DNA of 64,000 nt, taken from Ignatzschineria sp. F8392 (lineage in GTDB: Bacteria; Pseudomonadota; Gammaproteobacteria; Cardiobacteriales; Wohlfahrtiimonadaceae). The stretch spans positions 124,001-188,000 of the forward strand of contig NZ_NEFF01000004.1 in assembly GCF_002252045.1 (NCBI RefSeq). The letters run 5' to 3'. Below, one piece after another: positions 8,850 through 17,760 of this stretch. The notes below the pieces were generated by a model. It searched no databases. It was given only the letters and a program-made list of their open reading frames with translations, and was not told the origin of the DNA. The translations under genes were made by a program, and so were the position numbers. Every line of letters begins with the position of its first letter. Within the stretch, counting starts at the first letter, position 1.

Positions 8850-8900
8850 AAAATAAAAATACCCTCAATCCAGAACCATAGATTTATGGAGGATTGAGGG
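8850..8900 (-). terminator. Rho-independent terminator of the DEAD-box helicase gene
   Basis: On the minus strand CCCTCAATCC (8900-8891) pairs with GGATTGAGGG (8871-8862), and a run of T follows (TATTTTTATTTTT). It lies about 130 bases beyond the helicase stop. Confidence 0.85.
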
Positions 8901-9032
8901 CATCTTTCAGTTTGATTATTGAATATTGAATCTCATCGAATATTAATAGAGTTCAATATTTTTTATTTTTTGATCATTGGAGAAAAGAGATAAAAGTTTC
9001 TTTTTGAATATGACCTATCTGCAGCCCATTAA

Positions 9033-10502
9033 TTAGACCGCGGCACTGCGACTTGATGAACGACGTGAAGGGCGTGCGCTACGATCTGTTGTGCTACGAC
9101 GCTCATTACGAGATTCATTGCGACGACCTTCGCTACGTGGTGCTCGACTGCGATCGCGATCTCCACGACCTTCTGAACGACCCTCTGTACGGCGTGAAGA
9201 ACCTTCTCTTCTACCACCACGTGAGTCATTTCTACGACCAGCACCGCCACCAGGACGACGACGTCCACCTCTTGGTGCACCACGTAATGGCTCTTTCTTA
9301 GGCTCTAAACCTTCGATCACATTCGCTTTAATCTCTAATTGAATGAAATCTTCTACTGCATCAAGAAGACGCTTATCTTTGAAGTGAACAAATGTTACAG
9401 CTGTTCCTTCACGACCCGCACGACCCGTACGACCGATACGATGAACATAATCTTCTGGCTGTCTTGGTACACCAACGTTAAAGACATGAGTAATTGTCTC
9501 GACATCGATACCACGAGCGGCAACATCTGTCGCTACAAGAATCTTGATTTTACCGCGACGGAGATTATCGAGACAACGATTACGAACACGTTGCTGCATA
9601 CCACCGTGGAGGTAATCGACAGAGAGCCCCATCTCTTTTAACTCATCTGCAATCTCTTCTGCATCAATCTGAGTCGGAACAAAGACAACAGTTTGATCGA
9701 TTTTTGCATTTTCCAACCAATGGAAAAGGAGCTTCTTCTGATGTTCACGACCATCTGCCCAATGAAGGATCTGGGTAATATTCTTATTGATAGTATCTTT
9801 AGGTGAGATCTCGATACGAAGAGGATGATTCATCATTCCTTCCGCTAATCTCATCACTTTCGGTGGGAAAGTAGCAGAGAACATCAATGTTTGACGATTA
9901 TTGATACAGCTCTTATGGAGTGTTTCTAAATCTTCAGAGAAGCCCATATCGAGCATACGGTCAGCTTCATCAGCAATAAAGAAGTGGACATTATCAAAGC
10001 TAATCTCTCTCTGTTTATAAAGATCGATTAAACGCCCAGGTGTTGCGACTAAAAGCGTGACATTTTGTAATTCGCGAATTTGACGACCATAAGGCATACC
10101 ACCTACAACAGTTGCAACGCGGAAATCACGATGAGCCCCTTTTAAGAGAATAGCCTCTTGCGCTACTTGTAATGCAAGCTCACGCGTTGGACACATCACA
10201 ATTGCATGGGGTGCCGGCATCTTATAAGCAGGTTGACGACCACGACGACCTTTACGAGGTGCAGGACGCTCTTCAGGTGCGCTCTTCTCTTCTAGCTCTT
10301 TCGCATCCATAATTTGATGCAAAATAGGAAGGAGGAATGCTGCTGTTTTACCACTACCTGTTTGGCTTGAGACCATAACATCTTGGCCACCCATTGCAAC
10401 AGGTATAACACGCGTTTGCACTTCTGTTGCACTGTCATAACCCATTTTTTGGACGGCAGCTAAGAGAATAGGATTTAAATTTAAATCAGAAAATTGAGAC
10501 AT
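9033..10502 (-). CDS. DEAD-box ATP-dependent RNA helicase with RG-rich tail (RhlE-like)
   Basis: All core motifs are present: Walker A SQTGSGKT (46-53), CPTRELA, ATPGRLIDL, DEAD in FFIADEADRML, SAT in FSATFPP, ARGID in VAARGIDVET and HRIGRTGRAGREG. These proteins remodel RNA duplexes during ribosome assembly or mRNA decay. A basic, Pro/Arg-rich insert lies between motif I and motif Ia (around residues 75-95). About 75 C-terminal residues are almost wholly Arg, Gly, Ser and Glu, a typical RNA-binding tail. It resembles the RhlE/DbpA-like group, but I cannot assign a precise orthologue, so no symbol is given. The long RG codon run creates several false ORFs on the opposite strand. Confidence 0.93.
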   Translation of the reverse strand: MSQFSDLNLNPILLAAVQKMGYDSATEVQTRVIPVAMGGQDVMVSSQTGSGKTAAFLLPILHQIMDAKELEEKSAPEERPAPRKGRRGRQPAYKMPAPHAIVMCPTRELALQVAQEAILLKGAHRDFRVATVVGGMPYGRQIRELQNVTLLVATPGRLIDLYKQREISFDNVHFFIADEADRMLDMGFSEDLETLHKSCINNRQTLMFSATFPPKVMRLAEGMMNHPLRIEISPKDTINKNITQILHWADGREHQKKLLFHWLENAKIDQTVVFVPTQIDAEEIADELKEMGLSVDYLHGGMQQRVRNRCLDNLRRGKIKILVATDVAARGIDVETITHVFNVGVPRQPEDYVHRIGRTGRAGREGTAVTFVHFKDKRLLDAVEDFIQLEIKANVIEGLEPKKEPLRGAPRGGRRRPGGGAGRRNDSRGGRREGSSRRTEGRSEGRGDRDRSRAPRSEGRRNESRNERRSTTDRSARPSRRSSSRSAAV

Positions 10503-11159
10503 AAAGATACTGATCCCTAATTAAGAGAGGGATTTCCTTTTAATATAATATTTATAGGGAATGCGCTTGAACATTCAGCCAAAAACATGCATCGACCGAA
10601 TCTCAAATAAGCGTCAAGTACACTTATGTCATAGTTCTTAACTATGAACCAACAGGGCGATGAAGAGGGAATATGATACCCTCTTTCTATTTTTTTGCAA
10701 TCTATTTTCACGCAAATAGCTTAAAATGGGGATAACCCCATCATTATTAATGCTTTACCATTGCTTATATTTTCTTTCCTAAAGAACCCTTTCTTAAAAA
10801 AGAGAGGATAAACCTAGATAAACCTAATATAAGAGGAATTTAAGAGCAGAATTTCATTTCTAATTCATCTCTATTCTCGTATAGATCATATCATTTCCCA
10901 CTACAGGCTAGATCAGTCTGGGACTTAATATAAGACTTAAACAAGAGACTTAAACAAGAGACTTAAATATGAGCATAAGCTAAGCAAGTGTCAATACTAT
11001 AACACTATTAATGCCCCAGCCCTAATAACTTATTATTTATATTCTCTTAACCCTTTAACCCTTTGACGCCCTATTTCTTAGTTGCGACTCCATTAATGCC
11101 TCTCCCCTATTATGGGAGAGATTCTATCTTTAATGACACTTAATGATATTTAATGATAT
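10503..11159. other. 657-base spacer between the helicase gene and hrpA
   Basis: No convincing gene. It should hold the promoter and possibly a long 5' leader for the minus-strand helicase. Visible structure: the tandem repeat at 10933-10967 and a perfect 7-bp hairpin CTCTCCC-ctattat-GGGAGAG at 11100-11120, just past the hrpA stop. That hairpin lacks a T tract on either strand. A 64-codon minus-strand ORF at 10517-10711 has no family resemblance and is probably chance. Confidence 0.5.
10933..10967. repeat. 13-base tandem repeat
   Basis: AGACTTAAACAAG occurs twice in tandem and is followed by a partial third copy AGACTTAAA. Confidence 0.8.
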
Positions 11160-14100
11160 TTAATGATAACTACTATTTTTGATTAAAAGATCAATTTCAT
11201 CCCAAAGCTTATTGAGCCTCTTCTCTGATACCGTCATCTTAGTTCGCATCGGTTGGGCAAAGAAGGAGACAGCCATCTCTTCAATCATCCAGCGATACTC
11301 TTCTAACATCGCAGGCAACTCTTCCCTATCAGCAAAGAATTTTTGCGCTTTAAGATAATTTTGCCAATGCTGCTCAATGACACCATTTTGCTCATTATCT
11401 CGTGTTATGTTTTGAGGAAAACGCTCAATTCTTACAACCATCGCTTCTAAAAATCGGGGAAGTTCATCTCGCCAGATCTTGGGCGTCTGACTAATAAAGT
11501 CAGGATAAATTAGACGATCTAAAGCCGCCTTTATTCGCTTCTCTGCTAACGCTCGATTCATCGGATGAAGCTGATTGAGTGCTTCCCTTACCTCATTAAC
11601 TCGCTCAAAAATAGTGACTATTAAACGGCTAAGATCGGTCGCATCAGAGACCATCTCCCGGCGCATTTTTTCGATCACCTTCTGAAATTCTGCGGCATCT
11701 CTAGGTAGAGATGAAGATTCTTCAAGTCGATCTTTAATAATCGCTCGCATGAGATCTTCTCGCAGAAGCTCTTCATTTCCCACTTGTCGGAACATTAGTG
11801 CTAATTTACCAAATTGAGGCCACTGTCTGCGCAGATATTTTACCTGTTCATGGAGTGTTTTTAATATCAGTGTCACTAATGTGTTGAGATGCACCTCTTG
11901 AGCTGCATGAGGACGATCATAGAGCTGTTTTCGGAGCGTTAAAGGCTGCTCTTTGTCGATCAAGAGTGCGGGATACCCTTTAAGCTCGATACCATTTCGG
12001 ACGAAGCGCTCTTCTGATGCAATCTTCCACTGATCTACTGAGAAGTAGATCTGCTCTTTCGCCTCTTGATCGGATGCTATCGAGTTATCCTCTCGCCTTC
12101 TAGAGCGTAGCTGAGCACCCTCTCTTGCTCCCTTCTCGTCACTGTTTCTCGCTTTTTTCTCTTTTTTGCCGGCACCAAAGCTTGAAGCAAGTTGCTGGAA
12201 GGCATTTTCAGCTCTTCCTCTCAATTTTTGAGTCAGTTGTTGAAGATCTCTCCCCTCTGCGATTGTCTTGCCACCAGTATCAATCACTCGGATATTGATT
12301 CGAAGATGCTTATCAAGAAGATTCTCATCGAAGAGATGGGGCTCAATCTTAATGCCGGATCGTCGCGTTAAAAACGCTGCGATCTGAAAGTAGAGATTCC
12401 CCTCACCGAAACTCAATTTTTCTAACATCTCATCGACAACATTAGGAAGTGGAACAAAGTTTTTACGCAATGCTCGCGGTAAAGATCTTAAGATCTCTGT
12501 AATCTTCTCTCTCAATAATCCCGGCACTAACCAGTCGAGACGAGTCTTATCGAGTAGATTGAGCGCTGCTAAAGGCACCATTAAGGTCATTCCATCATCT
12601 TCAGCAGCAGGATCAAAGCGATAGACTGCATTAAGGCGAAGCTGACCAAAAGAGATAGTGGTGGGAAAGTCTTCTAAATTGAGTTGCTCATCATTGTCTA
12701 GAATATCGGATTCGCTGAAGATCAGTGATTGATTGTTTTTAGGATTTTTACACCACTTTTCAAGTGATGCGACAGAGTAGATATCTTGTGGTAATCGCTC
12801 GTTGTACCACTCAAATAACTTCCACTCCTCAATTAAGATATCCCGGCGCCGCGTCTTCTCTTCCATCTCAGCCACTTTTGAGATCGTCTTTCTGTTAACG
12901 CGATAAAAGGGAGCTCGCGTTTGAATCTCTCCTTCCACTAAACCTTCTCGAATTAAGAGTTCGCGAGAGATCTCTGGTTTAATGCGCCCAAAACTGACTG
13001 TACGATTTTTAATAATCGCTAAATTGAAGAGGCGGACTGTCTCATACGCCGCAGCTTGTCCTTGCTGTTTACTCCAGTGAGGTTCTGTATACTCCCGTTT
13101 GAGAAGGTGCTCTGCTAAACGCTCTAACCATTCAGGGTTGATAGCAGCATTCATGCGGGCAAAAACTTGGCTTGTCTCTACGATCTCAAGCGACATGATC
13201 CATTTAGGCGGTTTACGGTAGAGTGCAGATCCGGGGAAGATCTTAAATTTGCGACCATTAGCACCACTGTAGAGCTTCTCCTCCCCTAACTCCCCAATCT
13301 GATCGAGAGAGCCGACCAAAATTGCTCGATGAATCTGGTCCTCACTAAAAGAGGGGAAAAGATACTCCCCTTCCTTAACGCCTTTAGGCTGATTTTTTTC
13401 CTCACTTTTAGGGAATGGGTTCCATTTTAAGGATAATGATTGATAGATTCCCTTCAATTGCTGATAGAGATCGTACCATTCCCGCATACGCATAAAGTTA
13501 AGAAAGTGAGCCCGACACACTTTTCGCATCTGATTTTGGCTCTCTCTTCGAGCGCGATCTTGATACCATGCCCAAAGATTGAGTAACGTAATAAAATCGG
13601 AGCGCTCTTGTCTAAAGAGGCGATGCTTCTCATCAGCTTGCTGTTGAAACTCTAAAGGACGCTCCCGAGGATCTTGAATAGAGAGTCCTGCCACAAGCGC
13701 TAAAACTTCATGGCCTACCCCCTCTTTTTCACCTTGGATAATCATCGCTCCCAATTTGGGGTCGATCGGAATTTTGGCTAAAGTCCGCCCTAATGGGGTC
13801 AATCTTCCCTCATCATTAACCGCTTTCAGCTCTTTTAAAGTCTGAAATCCTTCTCGGATCTGCCGCATCTCCGGCATCTCAACAAAGGGGAACTCCTCTG
13901 GATGACCAAGGCGGAGATGCCCCATCTGCAAGATCACCGAAGCAAGGTGGGTCCTTAAAATTTCAGGGTCTAAAAAGAGGGGACGACTATTGAAATCCTC
14001 TTCACTATAGAGGCGAATAGCGATTCCTTCCGCAACCCGCCCGCAGCGTCCTGATCGTTGATTCGCGGCAGCTTGTGAGATCGGCTCAATTAGGAGGCTC

Positions 14101-15236
14101 TGAATTCGAGATCGAGCATTGTAACGACTCACCCTTGCGACACCGGTATCGATGACATAGCGGATACGCGGAACCGTAATTGAAGTTTCTGCAACGTTCG
14201 TTGAAAGAACAATACGACTTCTGCCTTTAGGAGAGAAGATCTTCTTCTGCTCTGCCTGACTCAAGCGTGAAAAGAGGGGCAAGATATCGTAATGACGAAA
14301 TTCTTTACGAAGCAGATCAGCCGTCTCTAAGATTTCTCGCTCACCGGGTAGAAAGATTAAGATATCCCCCTCTTTTTCGCTCTGCAGTTCATTAACGGCA
14401 GCGATAATCCCCTCTTCCATCTCAATAGGATCATTCTCCTCATCAAGATGGAGATCACGATAACGAATCTCCACAGGATAAGTTCGGCCTGATACTTCAA
14501 TAATAGGCGCCTTTTTTGGCCCACCAAAATAATTTGAAAATGTTTCAGGATCGATGGTTGCAGAGGTAATAATCAGCTTTAAATCGGGTCTTCTTGGCAG
14601 AATTTTCTTTAAAATTCCTAAAAGAAAATCGATATTAAGACTGCGCTCATGCGCTTCATCAATAATAATCACTTCATACTGATTAAGATAACGATCATGC
14701 ATTAATTCAGTTAAGAGGATTCCATCGGTCATCAGCTTTAAGACGGTTTTATCACTGATCTCCTCATTAAAACGCATCTTATAGCCGACAAAATCCCCAA
14801 GGGGTGTATCAAGCTCTTCGGCAATTCGTTCTGCAACAGAGAGCGCCGCTAAACGACGGGGCTGGGTATGACCTATAGTCCCTCTAGCCCCTAACCCCAT
14901 CTCTAAGCAAAATTTGGAGAGTTGCGTTGTTTTACCGGAGCCTGTCTCACCACAAACAATTAAAACTTGATGTGATTTCAGCGCTTCTATAATCTCTTCT
15001 CGCGCCTGATAGATCGGCAGTTCAGTCTGATAATTAAGTTCAGGAAAAGCATTTAAGCATGCTTCTGTCTCTGAGGCTGATTGCACAATCTGCTCTTTAA
15101 GCTTTAAAATCGTCTCTTTTGAGGGAGATCTTTCTCGCTTTAAAGCGAAGAATTGACGACGTAACTGATGTGCTCGTTCAGTACGAATATAGGGTAAAAG
15201 GGCTTCTAATTGCGCAATCTCTTTTGGAATATCCAT
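11160..15236 (-). CDS. hrpA: ATP-dependent RNA helicase HrpA
   Basis: A 1358-residue DEAH/RHA helicase, slightly longer than E. coli HrpA (about 1300). Motifs in order: Walker A GETGSGKTTQ (96-105), TQPRRLAA, DEAH in IIIDEAHERSLN, SAT in ITSATIDPETF, and QRSGRCGRVAEG. The helicase-associated and OB-like regions follow, then the long C-terminal DUF3418-type part characteristic of HrpA. In E. coli HrpA acts on stalled or colliding ribosomes and on fimbrial mRNA processing. A ribosome site AAAGAG precedes the ATG. A basic low-complexity segment (about residues 1030-1060, KKEKKARNSDEK) looks like a flexible linker. slyX lies about 100 bases upstream on the same strand. Confidence 0.97.
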   Translation of the reverse strand: MDIPKEIAQLEALLPYIRTERAHQLRRQFFALKRERSPSKETILKLKEQIVQSASETEACLNAFPELNYQTELPIYQAREEIIEALKSHQVLIVCGETGSGKTTQLSKFCLEMGLGARGTIGHTQPRRLAALSVAERIAEELDTPLGDFVGYKMRFNEEISDKTVLKLMTDGILLTELMHDRYLNQYEVIIIDEAHERSLNIDFLLGILKKILPRRPDLKLIITSATIDPETFSNYFGGPKKAPIIEVSGRTYPVEIRYRDLHLDEENDPIEMEEGIIAAVNELQSEKEGDILIFLPGEREILETADLLRKEFRHYDILPLFSRLSQAEQKKIFSPKGRSRIVLSTNVAETSITVPRIRYVIDTGVARVSRYNARSRIQSLLIEPISQAAANQRSGRCGRVAEGIAIRLYSEEDFNSRPLFLDPEILRTHLASVILQMGHLRLGHPEEFPFVEMPEMRQIREGFQTLKELKAVNDEGRLTPLGRTLAKIPIDPKLGAMIIQGEKEGVGHEVLALVAGLSIQDPRERPLEFQQQADEKHRLFRQERSDFITLLNLWAWYQDRARRESQNQMRKVCRAHFLNFMRMREWYDLYQQLKGIYQSLSLKWNPFPKSEEKNQPKGVKEGEYLFPSFSEDQIHRAILVGSLDQIGELGEEKLYSGANGRKFKIFPGSALYRKPPKWIMSLEIVETSQVFARMNAAINPEWLERLAEHLLKREYTEPHWSKQQGQAAAYETVRLFNLAIIKNRTVSFGRIKPEISRELLIREGLVEGEIQTRAPFYRVNRKTISKVAEMEEKTRRRDILIEEWKLFEWYNERLPQDIYSVASLEKWCKNPKNNQSLIFSESDILDNDEQLNLEDFPTTISFGQLRLNAVYRFDPAAEDDGMTLMVPLAALNLLDKTRLDWLVPGLLREKITEILRSLPRALRKNFVPLPNVVDEMLEKLSFGEGNLYFQIAAFLTRRSGIKIEPHLFDENLLDKHLRINIRVIDTGGKTIAEGRDLQQLTQKLRGRAENAFQQLASSFGAGKKEKKARNSDEKGAREGAQLRSRRREDNSIASDQEAKEQIYFSVDQWKIASEERFVRNGIELKGYPALLIDKEQPLTLRKQLYDRPHAAQEVHLNTLVTLILKTLHEQVKYLRRQWPQFGKLALMFRQVGNEELLREDLMRAIIKDRLEESSSLPRDAAEFQKVIEKMRREMVSDATDLSRLIVTIFERVNEVREALNQLHPMNRALAEKRIKAALDRLIYPDFISQTPKIWRDELPRFLEAMVVRIERFPQNITRDNEQNGVIEQHWQNYLKAQKFFADREELPAMLEEYRWMIEEMAVSFFAQPMRTKMTVSEKRLNKLWDEIDLLIKNSSYH

Positions 15237-15341
15237 TATGCTCTTTTCTATATATTGGTAATAGTTCGTTGATAGTTCGTTAACAGATCATTGGCAGCTT
15301 ATCTATGGATCATTTTAAGATCATTGATAATCATTGATAGA

Positions 15342-15620
15342 TCAATAGTGTGGAGGTATCTCCTCTTCTGGCGTCCAGCTCTGCTCTTCACTCTTTGGCA
15401 TCTCTTTCATCTTTTCTATCAATTGTTGAGAGACTCTCGTTAAACGATCGAGCATCTCCTGCTGAGCAATAATCGTTTGATTTAAAAGCTCAACCGTATA
15501 TTCATGAAAAGCCTCACGACTCTCCAGTTCGTCAATACGAGCGGTGAGATCTTCGATTCTCTCTTCTAAACTTTGATCATTACGCCCATTTTTCTCTGGA
15601 GCTTTTGATATCTCTGACAT
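15342..15620 (-). CDS. slyX: SlyX family protein
   Basis: A 92-residue, mostly helical protein with a heptad-like pattern through residues 18-75 and the conserved ending PPHY of the SlyX family. The biochemical role of SlyX is not established. It is predicted to form a coiled coil and is often encoded near slyD or fkpA, neither of which is here. An N-terminal polar extension of about 15 residues precedes the family core. It is read toward hrpA with a gap of about 105 bases. Confidence 0.88.
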   Translation of the reverse strand: MSEISKAPEKNGRNDQSLEERIEDLTARIDELESREAFHEYTVELLNQTIIAQQEMLDRLTRVSQQLIEKMKEMPKSEEQSWTPEEEIPPHY

Positions 15621-15708
15621 CTTTTGATTCCCTTCTTTACTGATTCTATAAGATCACTCACTCAAATTAATGGAGATATGATAGCAAGAACGATGGAGAA
15701 ATTATGGA

Positions 15709-15745
15709 ATAAAAAAAGCCGAACTTCTATAAAAGTTCGGCTTTT
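15709..15745. terminator. Terminator downstream of tRNA-Gly copy 1 (bidirectional shape)
   Basis: AGCCGAACTT (15717-15726) and AAGTTCGGCT (15733-15742) form a perfect 10-bp stem. Read on the minus strand it is followed by seven T residues, placing it as the terminator of the minus-strand tRNA gene. Confidence 0.92.
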
Positions 15746-15752
15746 AACAACT

Positions 15753-15828
<76 letters not shown>

Positions 15829-16191
15829 AAAAGAGGAATACAATTATAAGGCAAAATTAAAATCTGTCAACTCTCTCTTTGATGAAAAAAGTAGCAACCC
15901 TAAAGGGTTCCCTTCAAGAGCAGATAAGGAGCGGTATAGGAGGTCATATACTTTATAATGAAGTAATATAAAGCTCTAAAAATAAGCTCTTAAATAGACT
16001 TATATGGTGGCTGAGGCTAGAATAACAGATTAAATACCTATAACTCCTATAGGAGTACAATGCTTTAACGTTCTAGCAATCAACGATTTAAACTATTTAG
16101 TAACTGACTATCGAATAGTTAATGATCAATAGTTAATGAGCCAATAACCTTATCAGAACAATTATCAATAAGTGAGCAAATGGGGGATTCA
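15829..16191. other. Spacer between tRNA-Gly copy 1 and the amidotransferase gene
   Basis: No gene visible. It contains a perfect 14-base palindrome ACTCCTATAGGAGT at 16043-16056, and AACCCTaaAGGGTT near 15896-15909. Either could be an operator or nothing. The tRNA promoter (minus strand) and the amidotransferase promoter (plus strand) must both lie here. Confidence 0.45.
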
Positions 16192-17076
16192 ATGTGCCAA
16201 CTATTAGGAATGAACTGTAATACACCAACTGATATCCTCTTCTCCTTCGAAGGATTTCGTAAGCGAGGGGGTGAAACAGATATTCATACTGATGGCTTCG
16301 GAATCGCCTTTTTTGAAGGAAAAGGAGTTCGTATCTATCAAGATGATAAACCATGCGCCTCCAGCCCTGTTGCCGATCTTGTAAAGAGCTATCAGATTAA
16401 ATCTAAAAATGTGATTGCCCATATTCGTAAAGCAACTCATGGGCAGGTCTCTCTTGCGAATACCCATCCATTTATGCGTGAAATTTGGGGAGAGTATTGG
16501 CTCTTTGCTCATAATGGGCATCTCGATTGCCAGCGTCTCTTCTCTCATCCACTCTTCCAAAGAAGGGAGGATGATTTTTATCAACCGGTAGGAACAACCG
16601 ATTCAGAGGCTGCCTTTTGCGCAATATTGAATGCTTTACGGAGAAAATTCCCACACAAACCATCTCCTGAAGCACTCTTTCAAGAGATTAAACAATTAAC
16701 CGCTATCATTCGACCTAAAGGGATCTTCAACTATCTTCTGACCAATGGTAAATGGATGGTTGCCCATGCAAGCACCCTACTTCATTACTTAATCCGGCAA
16801 GCCCCATTTGGAGAAGCAACGCTCCTCGATGATGATGTTAATGTGAATTTTGCTGCAGTGACAACTCCTTATGATAAGGTTGCGATTATTGCCACACTTC
16901 CCCTGACAACCAATGAAGTTTGGCATCAATTGGCAAAAGATGAGATTGTGATGTTTCAAGAGGGTGCGATTATTGCAGGTCATGCGCCCGACCCTGATCA
17001 ATTTTTCACGGTAGAGGAGGCGCTAACATTAGCTGCGAAAGTTGGCGCGGCTGCACTACAAGAGAAAAAATGGTAG
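16192..17076 (+). CDS. yafJ: Class II glutamine amidotransferase (YafJ family)
   Basis: The protein begins Met-Cys; after Met removal the Cys becomes the N-terminal nucleophile of an Ntn-type glutaminase. This decides the start: an ATG 12 bases upstream (16180) would bury the Cys, and GGGGGA sits five to six bases before 16192. Glutaminase-domain features are visible: DGFGIAFFEGKG, IAHIRKATHG, NTHPFMREIWGEYWLFAHNGHL and GTTDSEAAF. At 294 residues it has only this domain and no synthase partner, as in YafJ. It probably removes ammonia from glutamine or a gamma-glutamyl compound; the true substrate is unknown. It sits between tRNA-Gly copies on the opposite strand and shares a terminator with one of them. 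Confidence 0.9.
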   Translation: MCQLLGMNCNTPTDILFSFEGFRKRGGETDIHTDGFGIAFFEGKGVRIYQDDKPCASSPVADLVKSYQIKSKNVIAHIRKATHGQVSLANTHPFMREIWGEYWLFAHNGHLDCQRLFSHPLFQRREDDFYQPVGTTDSEAAFCAILNALRRKFPHKPSPEALFQEIKQLTAIIRPKGIFNYLLTNGKWMVAHASTLLHYLIRQAPFGEATLLDDDVNVNFAAVTTPYDKVAIIATLPLTTNEVWHQLAKDEIVMFQEGAIIAGHAPDPDQFFTVEEALTLAAKVGAAALQEKKW

Positions 17077-17080
17077 CATC

Positions 17081-17116
17081 AAAAAAGCCTGACAACTTTA
17101 TGTTATCAGGCTTTTA
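17081..17116. terminator. Bidirectional terminator between yafJ and tRNA-Gly copy 2
   Basis: AGCCTGACAAC (17086-17096) pairs with GTTATCAGGCT (17102-17112). T or A tracts on both sides allow it to serve both the plus-strand amidotransferase and the minus-strand tRNA. Confidence 0.9.
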
Positions 17117-17120
17117 AATT

Positions 17121-17196
<76 letters not shown>

Positions 17197-17348
17197 TAGG
17201 AATGGTGAGTATTATACTCTTTGAAATCTCATTGTCAATCTTGCTATCTGTAGAGATTTTATTCAGCTACTTTTTATGTCGTAGACTCTGATTGATTATT
17301 TCAAGTATGAAATAGATGCAGACACATAAGATTTCGCTAGATTGATTT

Positions 17349-17424
<76 letters not shown>

Positions 17425-17760
17425 AAATCAATGATTGCATAAGTATAAGCTTTTTTTTCATAGTGTCAATTACTGGACTATTTTTTACACAATGGAACTC
17501 ATCAAGGAGTGAATGAATCACTGTTAAGATCAGTTATCTCTATCGCATTATGTGCAATAGTTACTCTACCATTAGATAGAATGAGATATACCCCCTTGCC
17601 CTCTTATGGTATCTTGCCCTCATTATCCTATTTATAATAGAACGAGATAAAACTTAGATAAAGCTAGAATAAGTAGAGAGCTACAAACAATAAAAAGCAA
17701 TAAAGCAAGTCATAAAAAAGTCATAAGAAAGTAACACGATTATCGCAAGGGTCTAAAAGG
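17425..17760. other. Spacer between tRNA-Gly copy 3 and dsbD
   Basis: No gene visible. It should contain the minus-strand tRNA promoter and the dsbD promoter. Apart from short AT-rich duplications (GTCATAAAAAA/GTCATAAGAAA near 17710) I see no strong structure. Confidence 0.4.

Noticed and set aside
9029-9342. Three overlapping ORFs (82-84 codons) in other frames over the helicase tail
   Set aside because: They are by-products of the repetitive Arg/Gly/Ser codons of the helicase C-terminus, are low-complexity and have no start signals.
10517-10711. 64-codon minus-strand ORF upstream of the helicase gene
   Set aside because: No ribosome site, no family resemblance and odd composition; probably leader or promoter DNA.
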